Shown here: one piece after another, positions 1 to 7,838 of the stretch
Layout: the number at the start of each line of letters is the position of its first letter
Numbering within the stretch: the stretch's first letter is position 1
Assembly (NCBI GenBank): GCA_001602455.1
Contig: CP012157.1
Coordinates: 1,359,733-1,423,732, forward strand
Source: Betaproteobacteria bacterium UKL13-2
GTDB lineage: Bacteria; Pseudomonadota; Gammaproteobacteria; Burkholderiales; Usitatibacteraceae
DNA length: 64,000 nucleotides
Direction: 5' to 3'
Notes under the pieces: generated by a model
What the model was told of the DNA's origin: nothing
Seen by the model: the letters and a program-made list of their open reading frames with translations, nothing else
Databases searched by the model: none
Position numbers and translations under genes: made by a program

Positions 1-296
1 CCACCATGAAATGTTCAGGCTAAGAATGGTGAATTTCCCCATCCTCGCGAGCAGCCATAAGGGTTATGTCGGGCGGGCGTCTCTAATATCGGAGTCACCC
101 GCGCTGAATAAAATCGGGTCCCCGCCTCCGGGGGGCGGGGGTGGCTCAAATGGTCTTCCATATTTAGTGTGCCGCATCAATAAAAACTCCGTTGTCCCGG
201 CGCACAACCACATGGGTCGCGCTTTGCAGCCGTGGGGCGTTGATGTTATGTGCCGCACTTGCCGGTGCGCTCATGCCCTGCCGCTATAATTTGGCG
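1..296. other. Upstream intergenic region, no gene recognised
   Basis: No convincing gene is seen before tsaB. The stretch holds a minus-oriented copy of the short dispersed motif (4-22) and a GC-rich hairpin at about 119-140 (CCCCGCC with GGCGGGG) that lacks a following T-run, so I do not call it a terminator. The last part carries the tsaB -10 box. The window edge may cut off a gene lying further left. Confidence 0.5.
4..22 (-). repeat. Short dispersed intergenic motif, copy 1
   Basis: Read on the minus strand this is TAGCCTGAACATTTCATGG. Close variants occur at 4706-4744, 45414-45433, 50806-50843 and 60594-60611, always beside or between genes. Function unknown. Confidence 0.55.
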
Positions 297-297
297 A
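259..297 (+). promoter_or_regulatory. tsaB promoter, probably leaderless
   Basis: A perfect TATAAT lies at 285-290. The first transcribed base expected from it is 297, which is the A of the tsaB ATG, so the mRNA would have no 5' leader. A possible -35 (TTGCCG, 259-264) has an over-long 20 bp spacer. The same box-to-ATG distance occurs at leuC and at the leuC remnant. Confidence 0.55.
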
Positions 298-1055
298 TGA
301 ATCTGGTTGCATTTGAAACATCCTCTGAGACGATCTCCATTGCCGTCGCAAACGGTGAGCGTATCGTCTCGCGCGAATACGCGAACGCGGGGCAGCAGAG
401 TGGGGAGCTGGCCCTCCCGGCGATGCATGAGCTTCTCGGTGAGCTAGGCTTGGTGGTACGCGATCTTGATGTTGTTGTTTTTGGCCAGGGGCCGGGATCA
501 TTTACCGGGGTGCGCGTTGCTTGCGGCGTGGCGCAAGGGCTGGCTTACGGACTTGGCAAGCCAGTCATTGCGTTGCATTCGCCGCTTGCGTTAGCCGAAG
601 CGGCGTCTCGACAAGGCGCGACACACGCGTTGATCGCAAACGATGCTCGTATGGGCGAGATCTATGTAGCAGCGTATGAGCAACGCGCCGATGCGCCGAC
701 TGGATTTCAAGAAATTCTTTCGCCTTGCTTGGTGAAGCCTGCGTTGTTTGATGAAATTGTTGTGCCGTCCATGCAGGGCGCAACGTGGTGCGGCGTTGGT
801 ACTGCTTTTGATCTCACGGCGTTGTCTGCGCCAATGCTTGCGAATCACCGGGTAACGGTATTGCCATTACCCAGTTTGCGCTTTGCCTTTGCGGCAGACT
901 TGATTCGTGTCGCACAGAAAATGCTGCATGCCTTGGGCGAGAGTGCCACCATTCGCCCGCACGATGCGCAACCTCTCTACGTGCGTAACAAGGTCGCGCT
1001 GACCATCGAGGAGCGTAAATTGTCTTCGGCGTCAAAGGCGCTTTTGACCGCATGA
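297..1055 (+). CDS. tsaB: tRNA t6A biosynthesis protein TsaB
   Basis: TsaB (YeaZ) is the non-catalytic partner of TsaD, TsaE and TsaC, which make the N6-threonylcarbamoyl group on A37 of ANN-decoding tRNAs in the cytoplasm. The 252-residue product has the ASKHA-fold opening (LVAFETSSETISIAVA) and the family motif GQGPGSFTGVR near residue 65. An in-frame start exists further upstream at 192, but homologues begin at MNLVAFETS, and the -10 box at 285-290 points to 297. It overlaps rimI by ATGA, the usual arrangement since RimI-like enzymes travel with TsaB. Length is close to normal for the longer proteobacterial forms. No Shine-Dalgarno is needed if the mRNA is leaderless. Confidence 0.93.
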   Translation: MNLVAFETSSETISIAVANGERIVSREYANAGQQSGELALPAMHELLGELGLVVRDLDVVVFGQGPGSFTGVRVACGVAQGLAYGLGKPVIALHSPLALAEAASRQGATHALIANDARMGEIYVAAYEQRADAPTGFQEILSPCLVKPALFDEIVVPSMQGATWCGVGTAFDLTALSAPMLANHRVTVLPLPSLRFAFAADLIRVAQKMLHALGESATIRPHDAQPLYVRNKVALTIEERKLSSASKALLTA

Positions 1056-1549
1056 GTGCTCAGCCTAAGCCGCATCTTCCCCCGCTTCGGTTCCAGCGTA
1101 TCGAGGAGGCCCAGTTGCCGCAAGTCGTCGCGCTCGAATCCAGCGTTTATGTGTTTCCGTGGACGCACGGAAACTTCCGCGATGCACTTTGCTCAGGCTA
1201 TTCCTGTGTCGGGGTGTGGAGTGGGCATGAGTTAGTTGGCTACGCGATCACTATGCTGGCGCTGGAAGAAATGCATTTGCTTAATCTCGCGGTGGCAAGT
1301 TGTTGGCAGGGACGCGGTGTTGGCGGCGCGATTTTGCAACACGTAATTGACCAAGCGGCACCGACGTCATGTGAAGTGATTTATCTTGAGGTGCGACCGA
1401 GTAACATCGCCGGACTGCGCCTTTATGAACGGTTTGGATTTCGCCAGTTGGGATTGCGGCATAACTATTACCCAGCGGTAACCGGACGGGAAGACGCGCT
1501 GTTTCTCGGACTAAACATTAAGGTCAGGCCCATTGATGCGACTCGATAA
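1052..1549 (+). CDS. rimI: Ribosomal-protein-alanine N-acetyltransferase RimI
   Basis: This is a GNAT-fold acetyltransferase expected to transfer acetyl from acetyl-CoA to the N-terminal alanine of ribosomal protein S18. The 165-residue product shows the acetyl-CoA-binding segment LLNLAVASCWQGRGVGGAIL at about residues 71-90 and the C-terminal GNAT pattern VRPSNIAGLRLYERFGF. It starts inside the tsaB stop (ATGA overlap), so translation is coupled. Its own 3' end overlaps the next gene by 14 bases. The tsaB-rimI-UDG order is common in betaproteobacteria. Substrate assignment rests on family and context; many RimI homologues are less specific. Confidence 0.88.
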   Translation: MSAQPKPHLPPLRFQRIEEAQLPQVVALESSVYVFPWTHGNFRDALCSGYSCVGVWSGHELVGYAITMLALEEMHLLNLAVASCWQGRGVGGAILQHVIDQAAPTSCEVIYLEVRPSNIAGLRLYERFGFRQLGLRHNYYPAVTGREDALFLGLNIKVRPIDATR

Positions 1550-2423
1550 AGACTATTTGCTCGAGTTGGAGTTGTGGTCGCATTTTGAAATGCGCGGGCT
1601 GGGCCATGATCATGCGCCCGCACAATCGCATGAGGCGCGAGCGAGTTCAACGGCCCCGCCAGCCCAGCCGCCAGCGTTGATGTCCAACGAGCGTGGACGT
1701 GTTGCAGCAGTGGCACGGGCGAATGCACCTGCTCGGCCCGCGGTCGTGCAGAAGGGTGTTAAGGTCGCGCCTAGTGCCACTCGCGCCCCTGGTGTCCCTG
1801 TTGCCCCTGGTTCCCCTGGTATCTCTGGTACCGCGGCAGATCCAGCGCGTCTGGCCGCAATATCGGGTGCGGACTGGCTCCAACTCGCCGAGCTCACGGC
1901 AAACTGCACGTCATGTCGTTTGTGCAAACAGCGCAAGCAAACCGTGCTCGGTGTGGGTGCGAATACCGCACATTGGTTGTTCGTTGGCGACGGGCCGGGA
2001 GACGAAGAAGATCAGGCTGGCGAGCCGTTTGTGGGGCCGACCGGGAAGTTACTCGACGCGCTACTTTCGGCTGCGGGTCTCGCCCGAGGTCGCGAGGTTT
2101 ATATCGCCAACGTCGTCAAGTGCCGTCCTCCGGGCGATCGCACCCCCCTGCCAGAGGAGGCTGCGGCGTGCGCACCGATACTTGATCGACAAATCGATCT
2201 CATCCGTCCCAAGATAATCGTTGCGTTGGGAAAAACCGCGATCATGCGTCTGATCGGTGTGGACACGGCCATGGCTGCGCTGCGGGGCAAAGTGTACCGC
2301 TATCGCGATGTTCCGGTCATTGTGACGTATCATCCGGCCTATCTACTTAGAAATCTGCCGGAAAAACTGAAGGCGTGGGAAGACCTACAATTGGCCAAAT
2401 CGACGTTGGCCCAGGTCTTGTAA
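1536..2423 (+). CDS. Family 4 uracil-DNA glycosylase (4Fe-4S)
   Basis: This enzyme removes uracil from DNA at the start of base-excision repair. The C-terminal ~190 of 295 residues form the UDG domain: cluster cysteines at about 124 (NCTSCRLC, with C127 or C130), 196 (VKCRPPG) and about 211 (AAACAPIL), the active-site segment GDGPGDEEDQAGEPFVGPTG, and the conserved HPAYLLR. The N-terminal ~110 residues are low-complexity Ala/Pro-rich with a short Gly-Pro repeat (GVPVAPGSPGISG), as often seen in the proteobacterial family once annotated as phage DNA-polymerase-related. ATG at 1536 is preferred to the adjoining TTG. The 14-base overlap with rimI suggests translational coupling. Confidence 0.9.
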   Translation: MRLDKDYLLELELWSHFEMRGLGHDHAPAQSHEARASSTAPPAQPPALMSNERGRVAAVARANAPARPAVVQKGVKVAPSATRAPGVPVAPGSPGISGTAADPARLAAISGADWLQLAELTANCTSCRLCKQRKQTVLGVGANTAHWLFVGDGPGDEEDQAGEPFVGPTGKLLDALLSAAGLARGREVYIANVVKCRPPGDRTPLPEEAAACAPILDRQIDLIRPKIIVALGKTAIMRLIGVDTAMAALRGKVYRYRDVPVIVTYHPAYLLRNLPEKLKAWEDLQLAKSTLAQVL

Positions 2424-2489
2424 TTGCGCGATGTGCCTTAAACTAGTGGGTGCAGCGACATTGCTGCCCATTTTCCGAAAGGGAACACG

Positions 2490-3200
2490 ATGCAGAAACT
2501 TCTCGTATTGCTTGGACTGACCGCGCTGCTGACTCTCAGCGGTTGTGGCTATAACGACTTTCAATCCAAAGATGAAGCGGTCAAAAAGTCATGGGCCGAA
2601 GTGCTCAACCAATATCAGCGCCGCGCCGATTTGATTCCGAATCTGGTGGCGACGGTGCAAGGCTTTGCCAGCCAAGAAAAGGATGTGCTGCTCGGTGTGA
2701 CAAACGCGCGTGCCAAAATTGGCTCGATGACGATGACCGAAGAAGCACTCACAAATCCGCAAGCCCTCAAGAATTTTCAGACCGCGCAAGGTGAGCTCAC
2801 TTCAGCCTTGTCGCGCTTGCTGGTCGTCTCGGAGAATTACCCGGCGTTGAAGTCAGACGCTAACTTCCGTGATTTGCAGTCGCAGTTGGAAGGTACCGAG
2901 AATCGGATTACGGTAGCGCGCAAGCGGTTCACCGAAGCGGTTGAGAGCTACAACGTGCTCGCACGCCAGTTTCCATCAAATCTCACCGCAATGCTTTTCG
3001 GATACAAGCTGAAAGAGCAGTTCACCGTCGACAATGAGAAAGCAATCGCGACACCGCCGAAGGTCAATTTTGGTGCCCCATCGGTTGCGCCGTCGGTTGC
3101 GCCATCGGCACCCGCACCAGCACCAGCACCAGCACCCGCACCAGCACCAGCACCAGCACCTGCGCCAGCGGCGACCCCTGTACCCGCTCCCACGAAGTAA
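2490..3200 (+). CDS. lemA: LemA family lipoprotein
   Basis: LemA proteins are membrane-anchored helical proteins of uncertain role, often encoded beside TPM-domain genes as here. The 236-residue product begins with a lipoprotein signal (MQKLLVLLGLTALLTLSGC; lipobox LSGC, cysteine 19). The core follows with the family pattern YQRRADLIPNLVATVQGFA and the C-terminal ARQFPSNLTAMLFGYK. After the core comes an Ala-Pro tail coded by about ten GCACCA/GCACCC hexamers (3108-3167), a likely spacer and prone to length change. An SD-like GAAAGGGAA lies upstream of the ATG. Translation of the next gene begins about 20 bases after the stop. Confidence 0.92.
   Translation: MQKLLVLLGLTALLTLSGCGYNDFQSKDEAVKKSWAEVLNQYQRRADLIPNLVATVQGFASQEKDVLLGVTNARAKIGSMTMTEEALTNPQALKNFQTAQGELTSALSRLLVVSENYPALKSDANFRDLQSQLEGTENRITVARKRFTEAVESYNVLARQFPSNLTAMLFGYKLKEQFTVDNEKAIATPPKVNFGAPSVAPSVAPSAPAPAPAPAPAPAPAPAPAPAATPVPAPTK
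3108..3167 (+). repeat. Hexanucleotide tandem repeat in lemA
   Basis: Ten in-frame 6-bp units (mostly GCACCA, some GCACCC, GCACCT, GCGCCA) code an Ala-Pro tail. Gain or loss of units keeps the frame. Confidence 0.8.
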
Positions 3201-3221
3201 TAACGCCTCAACACCTTCAAT

Positions 3222-4208
3222 TTGGTCACTCCAGTGGATGCGAGGCGGTTGACAGTTCTTGGGTGGTTGCGGCCATCATGGGGGGGGCGCGGGCCGGGGC
3301 GGCGGCCGGGTATTGGGTGGCACATTGCCCAGATAGCCGCACTGCTGTTAGGCGTGATTGCGCTTGCGCTCCCGCTTGGACGTGTATCGGCGGCCGAAGG
3401 CGATCTACAGAAGATTCCAGCGCGAGAGAAGCGTGTGACCGATCTGACCGCAACACTGAGTGATCACGACGAGTCGCGCATCACAGAGCGTATTCGTGCG
3501 TTTGAGCAAAAGAAGGGTGGCCAGATTGCCGTGTTGGTTGTCGATACAACAATGCCCGAGGCCATTTTTGATTACTCGTTGCGGGTTGCTGAAAGCTGGA
3601 AGCTTGGCCGCAAAGGTGTCGATGACGGCGTGTTGTTTGTCATCGCCAAAGGCGACCGCAAAATGCAGATTCTCACGGGCCCCGGTGTCCAAGGATCGCT
3701 GACGGATGCCGCCAGTAAGCGGGTGATCGCGGAGGTCGTCGCGCCGCGCTTTCGTGAAGGCAAGTACGGTGACGGCATTTACAACGGCGTTGACAAGATC
3801 GCGTCGGTCATTGACGGTGAAGCGTTGCCGCCGCCGCCCAAGAAGAAACAGGCAAGCCAATCCATCGACAGCGGTCAGTTTTTGGTCTTGGGAATTTTTG
3901 CCGCCATTTTTGTGGCGCCGGTCTTGCGAAGTATGTTTGGCCGTTTTCTCGGCGCGACCGCGACAGGTGGTGTAACCGGTGCCGCCGCTTGGTTCTTGCT
4001 AGGCGGGCTTGGGTTCCCGATATTCATCGGCGTGATCGTTTTTCTGATTGCGCTATTTGCCGGCTTGCTCAACTTCGCCAGCGGCCGCGGTGGTGGTTGG
4101 GGTGGTGGCATCGGTGGTGGCTGGGGCGGCGGCTCGTCGGGCAGTTCGGATAGTTTTTCTGGCGGTGGGGGCGGCTTTGATGGCGGTGGTGCCTCGGGAG
4201 GCTGGTGA
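3222..4208 (+). CDS. TPM-domain membrane protein (YgcG family)
   Basis: The TPM domain (named for TLP18.3, Psb32 and MOLO-1) is seen at about residues 70-200 (VTDLTATLSDHDESRITERI, then GQIAVLVVDTT, WKLGRKGVDDGVLFVIAKGDR). A hydrophobic N-terminal segment (IAALLLGVIALALPLG) is probably a signal or anchor. Two membrane segments follow at about 225-285, and the protein ends in the Gly/Ser-rich tail typical of the family. It lies directly after lemA, the standard pairing, and overlaps the next TPM gene. Cellular role is unknown; links to photosystem or envelope repair come from other taxa. There is no ATG near the start: candidates are TTG 3222, GTG 3234 or TTG 3252, so the N-terminus is uncertain. 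Confidence 0.82.
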   Translation: MVTPVDARRLTVLGWLRPSWGGRGPGRRPGIGWHIAQIAALLLGVIALALPLGRVSAAEGDLQKIPAREKRVTDLTATLSDHDESRITERIRAFEQKKGGQIAVLVVDTTMPEAIFDYSLRVAESWKLGRKGVDDGVLFVIAKGDRKMQILTGPGVQGSLTDAASKRVIAEVVAPRFREGKYGDGIYNGVDKIASVIDGEALPPPPKKKQASQSIDSGQFLVLGIFAAIFVAPVLRSMFGRFLGATATGGVTGAAAWFLLGGLGFPIFIGVIVFLIALFAGLLNFASGRGGGWGGGIGGGWGGGSSGSSDSFSGGGGGFDGGGASGGW

Positions 4209-4708
4209 TGGTCTGGCTGAAGCGTTTTTTTCGTCACATATGGATGTCGCCGATCACGGCGAGGCGTGCATTTAATGCCGAGACCTTAGCGGCCATCGAA
4301 CGCGCAGTTGTGGCCTGCGAAAAAACACATCGTGGACAGGTGCGGTTTGTTGTCGAGGCGGAACTGACCACCGCACAGTTATGGGCGGGACTTTCATCGC
4401 GCGCGCGTGCGCTGGACGTATTTTCTGGCTTGCGCATCTGGGATACCGAAGAAAACAATGGCGTGTTGATTTATGTATTGCTCGCTGACCGCAATGTCGA
4501 AATCATCGCCGACCGCAACATCCATGCGAAAGTTGGCGACGAGCGCTGGCGCGCGATTTGCAAAGAGATGGAACTACATTTCCGCAAAGGCGCGTTTCGC
4601 GACGGAAGCCTCGACGCGATACATAAAGTGAGCGTCGAATTGGCGTTCTATTTTCCGGCGCGTGGCGAGCAGATAAACGAGCAGTCGGATAAGCCGATCA
4701 TGCTCTAG
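4208..4708 (+). CDS. Small TPM-domain protein
   Basis: A second TPM-domain protein, 166 residues, without a signal peptide or clear membrane span. Family features are FNAETLAAIERAVVACEKTH, GQVRFVVEAEL, WDTEENNGVLIYVLLADRNV and the C-terminal FRDGSLDAIHKVSVELAFYF. The start ATG overlaps the stop of the preceding TPM gene (TGATG), so the two are almost certainly co-translated. lemA followed by a large and a small TPM protein is a recurring betaproteobacterial triplet, which suggests one envelope-associated complex. No enzymatic activity can be assigned. The stop codon TAG forms the first bases of a short dispersed motif. Confidence 0.82.
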   Translation: MVWLKRFFRHIWMSPITARRAFNAETLAAIERAVVACEKTHRGQVRFVVEAELTTAQLWAGLSSRARALDVFSGLRIWDTEENNGVLIYVLLADRNVEIIADRNIHAKVGDERWRAICKEMELHFRKGAFRDGSLDAIHKVSVELAFYFPARGEQINEQSDKPIML

Positions 4709-4744
4709 CTTGAACATTTCATGGGGCGCGTCGAAAGCGGGTGA
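4706..4744 (+). repeat. Short dispersed intergenic motif, copy 2 (long form)
   Basis: TAGCTTGAACATTTCATGG is followed by GGCGCGTCGAAAGCGGGTGA. The first three bases are the stop codon of the small TPM gene. The copy at 50806-50843 matches almost throughout. It lies between two convergent genes. Confidence 0.6.
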
Positions 4745-4758
4745 CCCAACTATTCAGG

Positions 4759-6858
4759 TTAAGTCACCGACACCGTGACGGGCACGCCGTTTAGGATGGC
4801 GTTGGCAGATACCGCGTCAACAGCGGACTCGTCGGTCAAGTCATTCGCGCTGATGCCGGGAAATGCGTTCGCAACTGACTGTCGCACACCCTCCAAATGG
4901 TGGCCAAATCCGTGGGGGATGGATACGACGCCCGGCATCAAATCGGTACTTCCCATGACGTCGATCACGACTTCTCCCGTGCGTGATCGAACAACCACAA
5001 CTTGCCCATCCTGAATTCGTCTGGCGGCCATATCATCGGGATGCATGAGCAGTTGGTGGCGTGGCTTGCCCTTCATGAGCCGATAGCTGTTGTGCATCCA
5101 TGAGTTATTGCTTCGTACGTGGCGTCGTCCAATCAGGGTGAGCGAGCCCCATTCTTTGCCCAACTCCGCGGCTAAGCGCTGCATATCCATCACCACCGCT
5201 GGCGGCGCACAATGCAGCCTGCCATCGGCGGTCTGAAGTCGCTTGAATAGCGAGGGTGATAGAGGGCCCAGATCGATCCCATGTGGAGCCTCGTTGATCG
5301 TCTCTAATGTTGCGATGGGGTGAAGCGCGGCGGCGGCGGCGACGACCTCGCGCACGCGGGGTGCGGGACGGTATTCACGACCAAGCCTTGCCGCGAGTCG
5401 TGAACCAATCGCGGAAAAAATCTCCCAGTCGTAGCGCTCGTTTTCGGCCCGTTCCCACAGCGCTTTGTTGAGTCGCGTGACGTTACGCACGGCCAAGGCA
5501 TTGAACACTGAATCATAGTGGTCGTGATTCAGTGCCGACGTTGGCGGAAGAATAATGTGGGCATGGCGTGTCGTCTCATTGATATAAATATCGATCGACA
5601 CCATGAAGTCTAGCGAGGCCAGTGCGCGGTCGAGTAGGCGGCCATTCGGGGTAGAGAGTACCGGGTTGCCAGCGCTTGTAAAGAGTGCGCGAACCTGACC
5701 TGGGCCGGGTGTGGAAATTTCTTCGGCCAGCGCGGCAACGGGGAGCTCGCCGTTGGTCTCGGGCAGTTTTCGCACGCGAGAGTGCCAGCGGCCATGGCCA
5801 CCAGCGCGGGTGCCAGGCCCCGTTAGTGGCAACACAGGCAGGGTGGGAAGCGCACCGCCGACACGGTCGAGATTACCGGTTACAAAGTTGAGCAGGTAAA
5901 TCAACCACTGGTTTGTCGCGCCGAATGCCTGCGTGGTGGTGCCCATCCGTCCATAAGCCACGGCGCCGTCGGTGGACGCAAATTCATTTGCAATTCGACG
6001 AATGTCGTTCGCGGCAATGCCAGTGAATTTCGTAACCCGCTCGGCGGTAAACGGCGCAATTGCGTCAAGCGCTTGATCGAGGCCGCTGAACATTGATGCG
6101 TCGGGAAGTCGGAACCCGACGGTTTCACGGACGCAATTGATTAGGGCTGCAACAAGAGCGGCATCTGTACCTGGTCGAATAAAAAAATGTTCCGATGCGA
6201 CACGCGCCGTTTCGGTCCGTCGAGGATCAATGACGACCACTTTGCCGCCGCGCCCACGAATCGCAGCGAGCCGATTCGCAACATCGGGTACCGTCATCAT
6301 GCTGCCGTTAGATGCAATCGGATTCCCGCCCAAAATAAGGAAGTAATTTGTGTGGTCGATATCAGGAATTGGGATCAAAAATTGATGACCGAACATCCAA
6401 TATGACACCAACTGTTGCGGCATTTGATCAGCCGACGATGCTGAGAAAATGTTGCGGCTGCCCAGTAGCTTTGCGATCGGCGGGAAGTTAAGCAGGTGCC
6501 CAAAATTGTGTACATTCGGGTTGCCTGCGTAGAGCGCAACAGCATCGTTGCCGTCGCGTTTGATGGTCTCCGCAAGCTTATCCGCCACAACATCGAGGGC
6601 AGCATCCCACGAGATGGGTTGCCACTCAGTGCCGACTCGTATCACGGGTGTGCGCAGTCGATCGCGGTCTTCGTGTATATCCTTTAGTGCGACGGCTTTA
6701 GGGCAAATGTGACTGCGCGAAAATGGGTCTTCAATGTCGCCGCGAATGCTAACAATCGACTCACCATCAATCTTGAAGGTGAGTCCACAAATTGCCTCGC
6801 AAAGGTTGCAAGCACGGTATTCGGTGCGTATGCCGGGCATATCGTTTTGGCCACTCAT
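4759..6858 (-). CDS. Molybdopterin oxidoreductase, DMSO reductase family
   Basis: A 699-residue bis-MGD molybdenum (or tungsten) enzyme of unknown substrate. The N-terminus binds a 4Fe-4S cluster through C17, C20, C24 and C52 (CNLCEAICG...HICPKA). The catalytic domain has GGNPIASNGSMMTVPDVANR and VVVIDPRRTETA, and the C-terminal cofactor-binding domain starts near HRLMKGKPRHQ-like sequence and ends with VVSIPHGFGHHLEG. No twin-arginine signal is visible, so it is probably cytoplasmic. The metal ligand is not certain; the aligned segment is FSASSADQMPQQ, with no Cys or Sec, so Ser or Asp is likely. It is the last gene of a maeB-ldcA-oxidoreductase unit, 30 bases after ldcA. No small iron-sulfur or membrane subunit is nearby. 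Confidence 0.85.
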   Translation of the reverse strand: MSGQNDMPGIRTEYRACNLCEAICGLTFKIDGESIVSIRGDIEDPFSRSHICPKAVALKDIHEDRDRLRTPVIRVGTEWQPISWDAALDVVADKLAETIKRDGNDAVALYAGNPNVHNFGHLLNFPPIAKLLGSRNIFSASSADQMPQQLVSYWMFGHQFLIPIPDIDHTNYFLILGGNPIASNGSMMTVPDVANRLAAIRGRGGKVVVIDPRRTETARVASEHFFIRPGTDAALVAALINCVRETVGFRLPDASMFSGLDQALDAIAPFTAERVTKFTGIAANDIRRIANEFASTDGAVAYGRMGTTTQAFGATNQWLIYLLNFVTGNLDRVGGALPTLPVLPLTGPGTRAGGHGRWHSRVRKLPETNGELPVAALAEEISTPGPGQVRALFTSAGNPVLSTPNGRLLDRALASLDFMVSIDIYINETTRHAHIILPPTSALNHDHYDSVFNALAVRNVTRLNKALWERAENERYDWEIFSAIGSRLAARLGREYRPAPRVREVVAAAAALHPIATLETINEAPHGIDLGPLSPSLFKRLQTADGRLHCAPPAVVMDMQRLAAELGKEWGSLTLIGRRHVRSNNSWMHNSYRLMKGKPRHQLLMHPDDMAARRIQDGQVVVVRSRTGEVVIDVMGSTDLMPGVVSIPHGFGHHLEGVRQSVANAFPGISANDLTDESAVDAVSANAILNGVPVTVSVT

Positions 6859-6888
6859 GGCGAGAAGCGCACCCGGCGCACGAACACG

Positions 6889-7830
6889 TCAATATTGAAC
6901 ACGGTAACGACTCTCGTGAATACTCAAGGTCGCATCCGCGCCAAAGGGGATGGTCAACTTTCGCGCGACATGCCCAAATGGGAAGTGTTCCAGCACAGGG
7001 CAATCGACGATTCGCCGCAGCGTGTTCACGACGTGTTCCATTGAGTAGGGAAAGCGAGTTTCTTCCGGTTTGCAATCGGTGAATTCGCCGATCAATATCG
7101 CTTGCTGCTTCGCTAGAAGGCCACAATGGTAGAGCTGCAGAATCATGCGTTCGACGGCGTATGGGCGCTCGCCAATCTCCTCCAAGAACAAGATGCCACC
7201 TTCGATTTTGGGTAAGAACGGCGTTCCGACAAGATGACTTAACAACGAGAGGTTTGATCCCCAGATCGGCCCAGTGATTTGTTGTGCGGCGTAGGTATGC
7301 GGACTTTCGACATCAACGGAAATTTCTTCACCGTGTATCACAGGCCAGAAGTGCGCCTCCATGAAATTGTGTTCGACGGCGGCGGTGCCTTCGTAGGCTG
7401 CTTCACCGAAATCAGTCGCCGCGCCGGGGCCGGCGAAGGTGATGAAGTTACCTCGGGCCACCGCAGCAAGGTTGATGGCCGTGAAATCCGAAAAACCGCA
7501 CAGAATTTTGCCAGCACGGCGAACGGCCTCCCAATCGATGCGATGAACGATGCGTGAAAGACCATAGCCACCACGCGTCATCATCATCATGTCGATGGTG
7601 GGGTCAGCGAGCATCTTGTTGAAGCTCTGTAAGCGCACCGCGTCTGGTGCCGAGAAATATTCGTACGCGCCAATCGCATCATCGGCGATCTGGCATCGAA
7701 ATCCCTTGGCTTCCAATGCGGCGACACCATATTTGACTCGTTCTGGAGCGGGCGGGCCGGCTGGCGAGAAAATGCCAATCTTCCCGCCCAGTTGTAATGC
7801 ACGAGGTTGCGTCAGACGCGAAGAACGCAT
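6889..7830 (-). CDS. ldcA: LD-carboxypeptidase, peptidase family S66
   Basis: S66 serine peptidases such as LdcA remove the terminal D-alanine from muramoyl tetrapeptide during peptidoglycan recycling; the related MccF cleaves microcin C-type nucleotidyl peptides. The 313-residue product shows IGIFSPAGPP at the N-terminus, the loop TRGGYGLSRI, the nucleophile in CGFSDFTAIN (Ser about 113), the glutamate region LFLEEIGERPY and the histidine in FPFGHVARKLTIPFG. It starts 8 bases after the maeB stop and lies in the same orientation, so it belongs to that transcript. LdcA is the default call; MccF-like specificity cannot be excluded from sequence alone. Confidence 0.87.
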   Translation of the reverse strand: MRSSRLTQPRALQLGGKIGIFSPAGPPAPERVKYGVAALEAKGFRCQIADDAIGAYEYFSAPDAVRLQSFNKMLADPTIDMMMMTRGGYGLSRIVHRIDWEAVRRAGKILCGFSDFTAINLAAVARGNFITFAGPGAATDFGEAAYEGTAAVEHNFMEAHFWPVIHGEEISVDVESPHTYAAQQITGPIWGSNLSLLSHLVGTPFLPKIEGGILFLEEIGERPYAVERMILQLYHCGLLAKQQAILIGEFTDCKPEETRFPYSMEHVVNTLRRIVDCPVLEHFPFGHVARKLTIPFGADATLSIHESRYRVQY

Positions 7831-7838
7831 TGGCAGTT

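Noticed and set aside
118-140. GC-rich hairpin as a terminator before tsaB
   Set aside because: No T-run follows on either strand; probably incidental.
4759-6858. Formate dehydrogenase alpha subunit
   Set aside because: No Cys or Sec at the expected metal-ligand position and no partner subunits; only the broad family is supported.
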